Source of the DNA: DATCJA01 sp963814955
GTDB taxonomy: Bacteria; Acidobacteriota; Vicinamibacteria; Vicinamibacterales; UBA2999
Direction: 5' to 3'
Assembly: GCA_963814955.1 (NCBI GenBank)
Contig: CAWFEX010000008.1
Span: forward strand, 868,001 to 932,000
DNA: 64,000 nt
A program made the translations under genes and the position numbers. Positions 1 through 8,109 of this stretch are shown here, piece by piece; within the stretch, counting starts at the first letter, position 1, and the number at the start of each line of letters is the position of its first letter. A model generated the notes under the pieces. The model made no database searches. It was not told where the DNA came from and saw only the letters and a program-made list of their open reading frames with translations.

Positions 1-57
1 TGGTTGAACAACGACGCAGTGTCCGGCGTTTGCGGCACCAACCTTCGGTGCCGCCAT

Positions 58-100
58 CGGTCCGGCTGAAGCCGGACGTAATGTGAAGCCGGACACTACG
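58..100. repeat. REP-like palindrome, 1.5 copies
   Basis: A near-perfect palindrome at 60-77 has arms GTCCGGCT and AGCCGGAC. It is followed by a half copy ending in CCGGACACTACG, which on the other strand reads CGTAGTGTCCGG and so carries the GTAG head typical of REP elements. Similar copies occur near 4.7, 8.1, 22.4 and 29.96 kb. The rest of bases 1-120 holds no gene. Confidence 0.75.
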
Positions 101-120
101 CACGTTGAAGCGTTCAGTTG

Positions 121-1699
121 CTAATTCGTGCCGGCCTTCCCTACGAACCTCAGGAAATCGCTCCACGGTACGGCGCGCCCATGGAGCGCCGCAACCGTCG
201 CGACGTCCAGCTTGTACGCCATCACGTTGTTGTACAGGTTCACCGCGGCAGGCGGTGGCGTTGCCGGCATCTGAGCGTCGGGCGCAGGCGGCGTGTAGAT
301 GTCCGCTTCGACGAGGATCCGCTCCCGCGGCAGATACGCCATCAGCATCCCCTCTGCGTGCGGGCTTCCCTGGACGTAGTAGACGTCAAGGTTCCGCGTC
401 CCGTCACTGATAGTGCTTTTCATCTCTACGGTCTCGAGCTGGTACCCTTCGGCGAATTCCGTCGGCGGATAGAGCGACAGGCGATCCGGCTCGAGCGTCC
501 GCGCTGCGTACGTCAGCACTTCCTGCTTGTAGAAGTCGCGATTGCTCCGGTGCGTCACGACCGTCGCGCCTTCATGAAATGCCGTCCGCACGCCGCCCAG
601 GTGATCGAAGTGGTGGTGCGAGTTGACGAGGTAGCGAATCGGCTTGTTCGGAATCGCCTTGTAGACCGCTTCGATGACGGCCAGCGTGCGCCGCTCGTCC
701 TGCGGGGCCTCGATCAGCGCCGTGAAGTCGCGAAACTCGACTGCTACGCTGTGATGCGAGCCGCCGGTCAGATAGTAGACGCCGTCGGCGAGCTTGTTCG
801 TCTCCACGCGGACCGGCGGAATCGTGGCCGTCCTCGCGGCCTCCGGCACGGGCGTCGCCGCGCACTGATTGACCGTGATGTCCTTGACGGCAAACGTGAT
901 CCGATTGTGCCCGCCGTTGTAGTTCGGCGGCTGCGTCTCGTCGTCCCAGTCCTGATGGTGATGGAAGTTACCGGGAAACTTGACGCCGCTGACGTCGCGC
1001 CACTGTGTGAACTCGCCCTCGTAGTTCATGTCGCCGCGCACGGGATTCGGCACCCACGTCTGCACCCGTTCGACCAGATTCTGATCGTTGATGGTCGCGT
1101 TCACACGGTACTTGCCGAGGACGGTAATCGAGATGACGTTGAGCCTGCGCATCGGGATCGAGCTCAAGCCGCCGAGCGCGCCGCTCTCATACCGTGTGAT
1201 GAGCACCGGGTTGGCTCCCGGCATCATGGCAGCCTTTACGAAGCCGTGCGGATTGAGCCACATGTCGAGCTGCCGCATCTCGGCGGCCGCCGGCGCGGGC
1301 ACGGGCATCGCCGCGGGCTGGTTCCATGCGACCTTGTCGACGACGAACTCGACCGCTCGCTGTTGACCCTGGATGGGGATGCCGCCGCCGCCGCGAGCCG
1401 GATACGTTACCCTGCTGAATGACGCGCTCTTCACGAGAGGATCGCTCCTCGTAGTTGATCGTGCGCGAGTAGCTGGCCAGCTCGACACGCGCCCAATCGT
1501 CGCGGATGTCGTAGTTCTGTCCCACAATCCCGAAGTAGCCGGCGCCGGTATACGTCACGCACTTCAAATTGTTGGTGCCCATCGCCTGTCCAACCGCCTG
1601 CAGCACGGCCTGCGCCGTCTGTCCCTGAGCCGCGGGTCGTGGCGCCGCCGTCGCCACCAGCACCAACGCGCCGATGAGGGCCGTCATGTGTCTGAACAT
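121..1699 (-). CDS. Exported MBL-fold metallo-hydrolase (one apparent frameshift)
   Basis: Metallo-beta-lactamase-fold hydrolase, substrate unknown. Translation starts at ATG 1699 with GGAGG seven bases upstream. The first 25 residues are a signal peptide (hydrophobic stretch ALIGALVLVATAA), so the enzyme is exported. The zinc motif HHHFDH lies near bases 600-617 and is followed by typical fold elements. The reading frame changes around 1398-1412, in a run of CGG/GGC repeats: upstream the frame reads REERVIQQGN and downstream it continues as ARGGGGIPIQGQQR. This fits a single-base indel in the repeat. The gene follows the cyclase gene with a 21-bp gap and is probably co-transcribed with it. 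The family call is secure from the motif; the role is unknown. Confidence 0.85.
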
Positions 1700-1720
1700 A
1701 TAGCCTCCGTTGTCCCGTCT

Positions 1721-2764
1721 TTAGAAAATCGCCAACGGGTTGACCGGCGATCCTGTGCCGCCTTCGACTGGCAGCGGCGCAAACGTCATGAGGAACTCGT
1801 AACGATTGAGCTTTCTCGCCGTCGCGACCGCCTGCTCCAGGTCGAGGCATTCGACGATGTTGATGCCCATCCAGTTGAGGACCGCGACATGAATCGGGTT
1901 CCGCATGCCCTCCCATCCCGGCCTCGGGTTCCAGTCGATGTTGAAATCGTGGCCGATGAAGGCGGGCATCCGCTCGTGCATCCACGGGATCGTGTCCGGG
2001 TAATATCCGGCCACCTGGCCGGTCCACGGACCGACCGCCGCACGGCGCTTCCAGCGGCCAATGTAGAGGAGAACGACGTCGCCAGGTCCGGCTTTCACGC
2101 CGGCCTTCTTTTCCCACGCCTCGAGATCGGCGCGTCGAATCGGCGTCGTGGGGTCAACCCAGTCGGCGCCTTTGAGCTGTGCGATGTCGTAGAGAACGGC
2201 GCGGGTCGCAATGCCATCCTTCCAGTTCATCACGCTGCCCTTCTTGCAGCCTTCCTCAGGTGTGATGTTGTCCTTGACGGGCACCCCGTTGTACATGAGC
2301 CCGTTCTCGAAGAAGTGACACCACGTGTCCATGTGGGCCACCGTCTGGCCGTGATAGCTGACCTGGTAGTTGTCCGTCGTACCACCATCCGTAATGTTGT
2401 TGGTGGTTCGGCGGAACAGGCCGTTCGCATTGACGTCGGCAGCCGCGACCGTGGGCATCGGAGGCGCCAGCGACACGACCAGGCCGCTTCTCACGAGGCC
2501 GACGGCGCTGCGCACTTTCTGCGGCGTGATCAGGTTCGACGCACCTTTGTTGTCGTCGGTACCCCACTTTCCCCACGTCTTGAACTCTTTCCGCCATTGT
2601 TCGTACTGGGCTCGCAGCGCTGCCGTGTCGGCAGGCGGCGCCGGAGCTGGCGCCTGGGCCTGAGCGGCCCCTGCGGGCGCCTGTGCCGCCAGTTGAAATC
2701 CACCGGCTACGCCGGCCAGCACCAAAGCAATTCCGAGCGCGATCGATTTCATGCGACGTGGCAT
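1721..2764 (-). CDS. Exported cyclase-family hydrolase (kynurenine formamidase-like)
   Basis: Member of the cyclase/formamidase family, metal-dependent amide or ester hydrolases. Start ATG 2764 is chosen because GGAGGAG lies just upstream and the product then begins with a clean signal peptide (MKSIALGIALVLAGVAGG from residue 5). The protein is 347 residues. Family features visible are TDDNKGASNLITPQKV near the start of the mature protein, HMDTWCHFFENG matching the metal-binding HxD...H region, and GPGDVVLLYIGRW. It is the first gene of a two-gene unit with the MBL hydrolase downstream. The substrate cannot be read from the sequence; many homologues of this exported type are uncharacterised. 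Confidence 0.85.
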   Translation of the reverse strand: MPRRMKSIALGIALVLAGVAGGFQLAAQAPAGAAQAQAPAPAPPADTAALRAQYEQWRKEFKTWGKWGTDDNKGASNLITPQKVRSAVGLVRSGLVVSLAPPMPTVAAADVNANGLFRRTTNNITDGGTTDNYQVSYHGQTVAHMDTWCHFFENGLMYNGVPVKDNITPEEGCKKGSVMNWKDGIATRAVLYDIAQLKGADWVDPTTPIRRADLEAWEKKAGVKAGPGDVVLLYIGRWKRRAAVGPWTGQVAGYYPDTIPWMHERMPAFIGHDFNIDWNPRPGWEGMRNPIHVAVLNWMGINIVECLDLEQAVATARKLNRYEFLMTFAPLPVEGGTGSPVNPLAIF

Positions 2765-2868
2765 ACGCTCCTCCGTGAGGTTTGCGGGGGTCAATTTCAG
2801 CGAGGCTCCGCTCCAGACGCGCGAGCATATGCGATGTGGCTCCACCTCGCTAGTAGCAGTTTGGTCGT

Positions 2869-3381
2869 CTACTGCATGGCTGCCGCGTTGCGCTCTCGAT
2901 AAAACGAGATCAGGTCCATGCTTTTGGGTGGTGCCTGCTCCAGCTGACGCATCATCGTTGTCACCTGTCCGCGGTGATATGAGCCGTGGTTCACCACATG
3001 CTGCAACATCTGCCAGAACGGCTGCGCCTGGGGCTGACCGGTGAGCATCCGGTACTCGATTGGCGCTCCAACTCCTTGCTCACCAAGCCTTTCGAGAACA
3101 GCACGAACCCTGCCCTCCTGATCGGTCCACGCGCGGCGAATGCTGGCCACATCGGGAAATCCCGCTGCATCCGGCATCGACTGTGGCGATTCGCCCTCCC
3201 ACCGTGCGCACCAGATTCGATCCGCCCCGTACAGATGTACGAGCGTGTCGCGAATCGAGCGAAAACTGTTCCCGAGATCTTTGGTGAACTGGTCCGGTGT
3301 GAGACGTTCGACCGCTTCGAGCAGCCTGTCGCGGGCCCAATAGTGATAGTCGACGAGCGTCCGCAACTCCTGCAGGTTCAT
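2869..3381 (-). CDS. DinB-family metal-binding protein
   Basis: Four-helix DinB/YfiT-like protein of 170 residues, a superfamily that includes metal-dependent thiol S-transferases. The metal-binding histidines are visible in LVHLYGADRIWCARW (residue about 50) and VVNHGSYHRGQV (about 130-137). Start ATG 3381 follows GGGAGGG, and an upstream in-frame extension has no family similarity. It is divergent from the M20 hydrolase, with only 34 bp between the start codons. No signal peptide, so cytoplasmic. The thiol partner is unknown. Confidence 0.85.
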   Translation of the reverse strand: MNLQELRTLVDYHYWARDRLLEAVERLTPDQFTKDLGNSFRSIRDTLVHLYGADRIWCARWEGESPQSMPDAAGFPDVASIRRAWTDQEGRVRAVLERLGEQGVGAPIEYRMLTGQPQAQPFWQMLQHVVNHGSYHRGQVTTMMRQLEQAPPKSMDLISFYRERNAAAMQ

Positions 3382-3415
3382 GGCACCCTCCCGTGCTGAT
3401 TTATGATCGACCTCG

Positions 3416-4729
3416 ATGCGACGACCTTTCTTTGCCGGCCTGATGCTGCTCAGCGTTTTTGGAGTCGAACCCGCCGCGGTCCGTGGCCAGACCACAACCG
3501 CTCAGGCGGCCATCGATGCACTCTACCCGGAAATGGCGGCGTTGTACCAGGACCTGCACCGTAATCCCGAGCTCGCCTTTCAGGAAACACGCACCGCGGC
3601 CACGCTGGCCGCGCGTCTTCGATCGCTCGGGTACGAAGTGACGGCGGGTGTCGGCGGCACCGGGATTGTCGCGCTGCTGCGCAACGGACAGGGCCCGACC
3701 GCCATGCTGCGGACGGAGCTCGACGCGCTGCCGGTGGAGGAGAAAACCGGAGTGCCGTTTGCGAGCCGGACCACCACCAAGAATGCCGCCGGCGCGGTCG
3801 TCCCCGTGATGCACGCCTGCGGCCACGACCTCCACATGGCCGCGTGGATCGGCACGGCCGCATGGATGGCAAGCCATCGCCCGATGTGGAAGGGAACGCT
3901 GATGCTCGTGGGACAGCCGGCTGAAGAAACAGTCAGCGGCGCGGCCGCCATGCTCAAAGACGGGCTGTTCATGCGCTTCCCGAAGCCCGATTTCGTACTG
4001 GGCCTGCACGACGATGACACTCTGCCCGCGGGAACCGTGGGTTACCACGCTGGCTTCTTTCGAGCGTCGATGACCGCACCGGTGATCACGATCGTCGGAC
4101 GCGGCGGCCACGGAGCGGTGCCCCACAACACGGTCGATCCGATCGTGATTGCCGCCCGCACGATCATGGGGCTGCAGACGATCGTCTCGCGCGAAAACAA
4201 TCCGCTCGAGCCGCTCGTCGTCACCGTCGGATCCATTCATGGCGGCACCCAGGGCAATATCATTCCCGACCAGGTCAGGATGGAGCTGAGCGTCCGGACG
4301 TTCAGCGAGGAGGTACGCAAGCGGGTCGTGTCGTCCATCGAGCGCATGGCCAGAGCCGAAGCGATGGCGGCGGGGGCGCCGCGGGAGCCGACGATCGAGT
4401 TTGCGAACGCTGGCATCGGACCGGTTTTCAACGATCCGGCATTGACTGCCCGTCTCGCGACCGCGCTGCGAACCGCGATGGGCGCGGAGCGCGTTGTTGA
4501 AATGTCCGCCAAGATGACGTCCGAGGATTTCGCCGAATACGGCCGCGCAGGCGTTCCCGCAGTGCTCCTGCACATAGGAGCCGTCAATGCAGGACGGCTC
4601 GCGGAAGCACGCCGTACGGGTGTCCCGGTTCCCGCTCCGCACTCTCCGGAGTGGCTGCCCGAGCTCGAGCCAACGCTCAAGGGAGCGATACAGGCGGAAA
4701 CCGCCGCGTTGGTCGAGCTGATGCGCTGA
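3416..4729 (+). CDS. Exported M20 family amidohydrolase/peptidase
   Basis: M20 dipeptidase/aminoacylase-type hydrolase of 437 residues, related to IAA-amino-acid hydrolases and hippurate hydrolase. The N-terminus (FFAGLMLLSVFGV) is a signal peptide, so it acts outside the cytoplasm, unlike most family members. Metal-binding motifs are HACGHDLHMA (near residue 130) and TELDALPVEEKTG (near 105); PAEETVSGAAAM supplies the catalytic Glu region. The dimerisation insert begins at GRGGHGAVPHNTVDP. The reading frame is intact. It likely deacylates or de-amidates amino-acid conjugates. Two REP palindromes follow the stop codon. Confidence 0.88.
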   Translation: MRRPFFAGLMLLSVFGVEPAAVRGQTTTAQAAIDALYPEMAALYQDLHRNPELAFQETRTAATLAARLRSLGYEVTAGVGGTGIVALLRNGQGPTAMLRTELDALPVEEKTGVPFASRTTTKNAAGAVVPVMHACGHDLHMAAWIGTAAWMASHRPMWKGTLMLVGQPAEETVSGAAAMLKDGLFMRFPKPDFVLGLHDDDTLPAGTVGYHAGFFRASMTAPVITIVGRGGHGAVPHNTVDPIVIAARTIMGLQTIVSRENNPLEPLVVTVGSIHGGTQGNIIPDQVRMELSVRTFSEEVRKRVVSSIERMARAEAMAAGAPREPTIEFANAGIGPVFNDPALTARLATALRTAMGAERVVEMSAKMTSEDFAEYGRAGVPAVLLHIGAVNAGRLAEARRTGVPVPAPHSPEWLPELEPTLKGAIQAETAALVELMR

Positions 4730-4732
4730 AAG

Positions 4733-4785
4733 GTCCGGCTAAAGCCGGACACGACTGACGGTCCGGCTGAAGCCGGACACTACGT
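4733..4785. repeat. Two REP-like palindromes
   Basis: Palindromes at 4733-4750 (GTCCGGCTAAAGCCGGAC) and 4761-4778 (GTCCGGCTGAAGCCGGAC). The second is followed by ACTACG, the reverse complement of a GTAG head. They lie between the convergent M20 and esterase genes and could also act as a transcription terminator. Confidence 0.8.
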
Positions 4786-4836
4786 CTTCTTCCTCAGCGT
4801 TTTGTGTCTCTGTGGCCCGTCGTGGTGAATCAGGCG

Positions 4837-5595
4837 TTATTTTTTCAGCGAATGCTTCTGGAAGAAATCGGCGATCCGCTCGGACGTGCCGCGCGGATAT
4901 TCGTGGCCACCTGGATGTATCCATGTCACCACCGGCGATGGTGTGCTGCCTCCGTAGATCGTGCAGCCGCTGCCGCAACGTTCGCTCTGGCTGCGAACGT
5001 CGTTCAGGGCAATCGCTGTGACGATCGCCGCGCGTTGGTCGGCATATGCGATTTGCGGATCGGACACGCCGGCAATGTGCAGCATCGGCCGCGGCTGCTT
5101 CGGCTGCACAGACGGCCGAAGCCGGCCTGCCACGACCGCATATGCAGCAAAGACGTTCGGCCGCTCCGCCCACAGCAGAAAAGTGAATGCCGCGCCATTC
5201 GAGAATCCGGTCGCATAAATGCGGCTGTCGTCGATGCTGTACTTCTTGCGGAGTGAATCGAGCGCAGCGTCCACCAGCTTCAAGTCGCGGTCAGCGTCCT
5301 GTCCGCGCTCTACCTGCCACCCGGAAAGGCCTCGGTTATCGAGTCCCTGGAAGTAGACGACGACAGCGCCCGGCCAGGCACGATGAAGGCCGATGAATTC
5401 GAAATTCTGGATATCGTCGCCGCGTCCATGGAACGCGAACACGACCGGAAGCTTCGCCCCTGGCGTGGGAGACGACGGTACGTACACGAATCCGCTCCGA
5501 GTGTCGCCATCGACTTTCCACGTCACGAGCTCGGCCGACCCAGGACGCACCCCTAACGTCAGCAACATCACGAGGGCAAAAAGAGAAGTTTTCAT
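4837..5595 (-). CDS. Exported esterase, PHB-depolymerase/CE1-like
   Basis: Alpha/beta-hydrolase of about 252 residues resembling LpqC/polyhydroxybutyrate depolymerase and feruloyl esterase (CE1) proteins. The signal peptide is MKTSLFALVMLLTLGVRPGSA. The nucleophile elbow is GFSNGAAFTF, with VFAFHGRGDDIQNF forming the oxyanion region; GGHEYP near the C-terminus gives the catalytic His. The start ATG at 5595 overlaps the TGA of the upstream heme-binding gene (ATGA), so the two are translationally coupled. It probably hydrolyses short esters or polyester/plant-phenolic esters; the substrate is inferred from family only. Confidence 0.85.
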   Translation of the reverse strand: MKTSLFALVMLLTLGVRPGSAELVTWKVDGDTRSGFVYVPSSPTPGAKLPVVFAFHGRGDDIQNFEFIGLHRAWPGAVVVYFQGLDNRGLSGWQVERGQDADRDLKLVDAALDSLRKKYSIDDSRIYATGFSNGAAFTFLLWAERPNVFAAYAVVAGRLRPSVQPKQPRPMLHIAGVSDPQIAYADQRAAIVTAIALNDVRSQSERCGSGCTIYGGSTPSPVVTWIHPGGHEYPRGTSERIADFFQKHSLKK

Positions 5596-6182
5596 CGTCG
5601 CGCGGGAGCTGCGATCGGCGGCTGCGGTCCCAGCACTTTCGTCAGCGCCACCCAGCCGCATTCTTCGTCGCCCGTTGCTCCACCGACGCCGATGGCGCCG
5701 ATCAACAAATCCTCCACGATGATCGGATAGCCACCTTCGACCAGATACAAATCAAGAGGAGCGCGGGCAAGATACGGTTCCGGCGCGCCCCAGCGGTTCG
5801 ACACAACGCGCGACGGCTGCCGCATGTAGAGAGCCGTCTTCGCCTTGTTGTATGCGGAATCGAAATTGTTGGGAATCTGCCCGTCAGTTCGCATCGATGC
5901 GACGATGTTGCCCGAGATGCCGAGCACGACGACTGTCGCCCCGCCGTTCGGATTGAGCGAGCGGGAGAATGCGATGCACTCGTTCACGAGCTGCATCGCC
6001 GTCTCCGCGTTTATCTCGATCACCCTCGAGCGCCTGGTGGCCTCGGAAGAGATCGCGGCCTTCGCAAGCGTGGCCGCCGGGGCCGGCTTCGCGGCCGCCG
6101 CCGCCGCCGCCGGCGACGTCTGCGCCCATCCGTGACCGCCGACCAGGAGCAGCGAAACGGTCAGTGCGAGTATTCGAATCAC
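5592..6182 (-). CDS. Exported GlcG/HbpS-family heme-binding-like protein
   Basis: GlcG/HbpS-fold protein of 196 residues. It has a signal peptide (ILALTVSLLLVGGHGWAQ) and an Ala/Pro-rich linker, then the domain: NAETAMQLVNECIAFSRSL, a core strand around VVVLGISGNIVASMRTDG, and the glycine-rich LLIGAIGVGGATGDEE characteristic of the family. Homologues bind heme or corrinoids or form octamers of unknown role. Both ends overlap neighbours by ATGA junctions, placing it as the middle gene of a coupled three-gene operon with a histone-like protein upstream and an esterase downstream. Confidence 0.85.
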   Translation of the reverse strand: MIRILALTVSLLLVGGHGWAQTSPAAAAAAAKPAPAATLAKAAISSEATRRSRVIEINAETAMQLVNECIAFSRSLNPNGGATVVVLGISGNIVASMRTDGQIPNNFDSAYNKAKTALYMRQPSRVVSNRWGAPEPYLARAPLDLYLVEGGYPIIVEDLLIGAIGVGGATGDEECGWVALTKVLGPQPPIAAPARR

Positions 6183-6595
6183 TGTTCTTCGTCCGGATCC
6201 AGCAGCGGACCGACGTCGTCAGCGTCGTCAGTGAGGTAATCGTGTTCTGGATCCCATCCTGTCTCGGGCGAATGCACATCGGCTGTTGAGCTGGCGGGCA
6301 TCGTCGCGGCTAGAGCGGGCATGGCGACTGCTGGAGTTGGTCGCCGCGGCGAGGTCTTCCTGGTCGCCCTCTTGCGGGCGCCGGCCGTTCTCTTGGTGGC
6401 TACCCTTTTCCTGGCGCCGGCCGTTTTCTTGGCGGCTGCTGGCCTTTTCCTGGCACCGGCCGACTTCCGCGCCCGCGTCGGCTTTCGTGCGGCACGAGCC
6501 CGCGCACGGCTGGAGCGGGCCGTCTTCTTCGACTTTCTCGACGACGCACGCTTCGATGCCGCGCGTTTGGATCCGGCGCGTTTCTTCGGGCTCAT
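6179..6595 (-). CDS. Histone H1-like Lys/Arg/Ala-rich protein with acidic tail
   Basis: A 138-residue protein whose first 85 residues are almost entirely Lys, Arg, Ala, Ser and Thr, including imperfect repeats of the form (K/R)(S/T)AGARKR at three places. The last 40 residues are acidic (DDADDVGPLLDPDEEQ). This resembles bacterial histone H1-like/AlgP-type nucleoid proteins, which bind DNA through the basic tail. The gene is first in an operon and its TGA overlaps the ATG of the heme-binding gene. Opposite-strand reading frames here are composition artefacts. The function is inferred from composition only. Confidence 0.7.
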   Translation of the reverse strand: MSPKKRAGSKRAASKRASSRKSKKTARSSRARARAARKPTRARKSAGARKRPAAAKKTAGARKRVATKRTAGARKRATRKTSPRRPTPAVAMPALAATMPASSTADVHSPETGWDPEHDYLTDDADDVGPLLDPDEEQ

Positions 6596-6634
6596 GATCG
6601 TGTCCTCCAGGGTAGAGCGGTAGATCGCGTGACA

Positions 6635-6659
6635 GGGGCCGACCTGAGTCGGCCCCTAC
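6635..6659. repeat. GTAG-headed REP palindrome, second sequence family
   Basis: Perfect 9-bp stem GGGGCCGAC (6635-6643) with GTCGGCCCC (6648-6656), loop CTGA. On the minus strand it reads GTAG followed by the palindrome, the same architecture as the CCGGC family elsewhere. It lies in the 120-bp gap between the histone-like operon and the amidohydrolase. Confidence 0.7.
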
Positions 6660-6718
6660 ATATTCTCCCTACATGTGTCTCCCGTTCGAAAGACAGGAGA
6701 CCGTAGACGAGTCTACCG

Positions 6719-8038
6719 TCAATTGGTCGCGCTCGGGGTCGTCCACTTCGATCGCAGACCTGCTCGGTCCACCGCAGCGCCACGGATGTACACAGCATTG
6801 ATACGTCGTGTATTGGTAATGTCGTCCAGCGGATTGGCGTCGAGCACAATGAAGTCGGCGCTCTTGCCCGCGGCGACCGTTCCAAGGTCCGTCAGCCGCA
6901 TCACTTCCGCTGAATTCCGCGTGGCTGACACGATGACGTCCGCCGGCGTCATGCCGGCCGCCACCATGTCCGCCATCTCGAGATGGGGCCCGTACGGCGT
7001 GTTGCCGTCAGTGCCCATGGCAATCTTGACACCCGCGGCGCTCAGCTTCGCCAGGTTGCGCGCCTGAATGCCGAACAGCTTCTGCGCCTCAGGGTCCGGC
7101 TTCGAGGCGGCGGCCTGGAGCTTCTGCAGCTCGGCCGGCGCGACGGTGTCGGACACCCAGCTCAGATCGATGGGGACGCCAGGATTCGGAAGGTTCGGAA
7201 CCAGTATGACCTCCGGCCTCGCCTTGTACATCGCAACGAATTCCTCGTCGATGTCGCGATCGCGGACACCGTGTGCGAACGCGTCGAGACCGGCCTTGAG
7301 CAGCCCCTTCGCATCCGTCAGCTCATAAATGTGCGCGGTCACGCGGAGACCGTTCTTGTGCGCCTCGTCGATGACGGCGCCGTACAGCTCGGGCGTGAGC
7401 TTCTTGTATTTGTTGTCGCGATCGTCAACCCAGATCTTGATGATGTCCACCTTCCGCTTCGCGTTGTCCTGCACGGCCGCGCGGGCTTCGGCGTCGGTTG
7501 CCACCCAGAAGGGGACTTCGGTCCGGCCCGGCTCCGGCGCCGTAATGCCGCGTCCCGCGGTCTGGAAGCGCGCCGTGTTCGGCATGCTCTGACTCTCCTC
7601 ACGGACCTGGTACGGGATATCGCCCTGATCCTGTCCCATGCTGACAGCGGCAACGACGCCGTAATAGGCGCGGCGCTGCAGGTCCTCGATCAGCGTCTCG
7701 CGCATCTGTGAGCGCAGATGCACGTGGGCATCGAGAATGGCTGGCATCACCGTCTTGCCGGCCAGGTTGACTCGGGTCGCGCCTTCGGGCACCTGCACCT
7801 GGCCCGCCGGACCCACCTGGACGATTTGTGATTCGCGAACGACGATCGTGCCATTCTCAATCGGGGCACTCCCGTCGCCGACGATGACCCGTGCCCCTTC
7901 GAATACCGTAGCCGTGGGGGCCGCGGGTGTCTGTGTCTGCTGGGTGCTTTCCGTTTGACCGCAGGCGGCCACAAACGCAGCGATGAACATCGCCCCTGTA
8001 AGGGCCGCGAAGCGGGATTTCAGTTGTGCTGAGCGCAT
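6719..8038 (-). CDS. Lipoprotein amidohydrolase (imidazolonepropionase-like)
   Basis: Metal-dependent amidohydrolase of 439 residues. Start ATG 8038 has GGAGG nine bases upstream. The N-terminus ends in a lipobox (FVAACGQ), so the enzyme is predicted to be a lipid-anchored exported protein. Motifs are ILDAHVHLRSQM (HxH), RVTAHIYELTDA, DAFAHGVRD and MGTDGNTPYGPHLEM. Together these give the His/His, His, His and Asp metal ligands of the superfamily. The C-terminal segment beginning at GTVAAGKSADFIVLDANP is the usual small beta domain. Frame intact. The substrate is unknown; exported members often act on dipeptides or cyclic amides. Confidence 0.87.
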   Translation of the reverse strand: MRSAQLKSRFAALTGAMFIAAFVAACGQTESTQQTQTPAAPTATVFEGARVIVGDGSAPIENGTIVVRESQIVQVGPAGQVQVPEGATRVNLAGKTVMPAILDAHVHLRSQMRETLIEDLQRRAYYGVVAAVSMGQDQGDIPYQVREESQSMPNTARFQTAGRGITAPEPGRTEVPFWVATDAEARAAVQDNAKRKVDIIKIWVDDRDNKYKKLTPELYGAVIDEAHKNGLRVTAHIYELTDAKGLLKAGLDAFAHGVRDRDIDEEFVAMYKARPEVILVPNLPNPGVPIDLSWVSDTVAPAELQKLQAAASKPDPEAQKLFGIQARNLAKLSAAGVKIAMGTDGNTPYGPHLEMADMVAAGMTPADVIVSATRNSAEVMRLTDLGTVAAGKSADFIVLDANPLDDITNTRRINAVYIRGAAVDRAGLRSKWTTPSATN

Positions 8039-8070
8039 TGCAACCTCCAAAAGTGGCGAAAGGCTACGCA

Positions 8071-8091
8071 GTGTCCGGCCGGCAGCCGGAC
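8071..8091. repeat. Degenerate REP palindrome
   Basis: GTCCGGC and GCCGGAC arms separated by CGGCA, preceded by GCAGT instead of GTAGT. It sits between two minus-strand genes of the same likely operon. Confidence 0.6.
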
Positions 8092-8109
8092 CGTGCCCGG
8101 CCGGCCCGA

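Noticed and set aside
118..2902. Long plus-strand open frames of 434 and 509 codons
   Set aside because: They are Arg/His/Val-rich shadows opposite the MBL hydrolase and cyclase genes, with no recognisable family.
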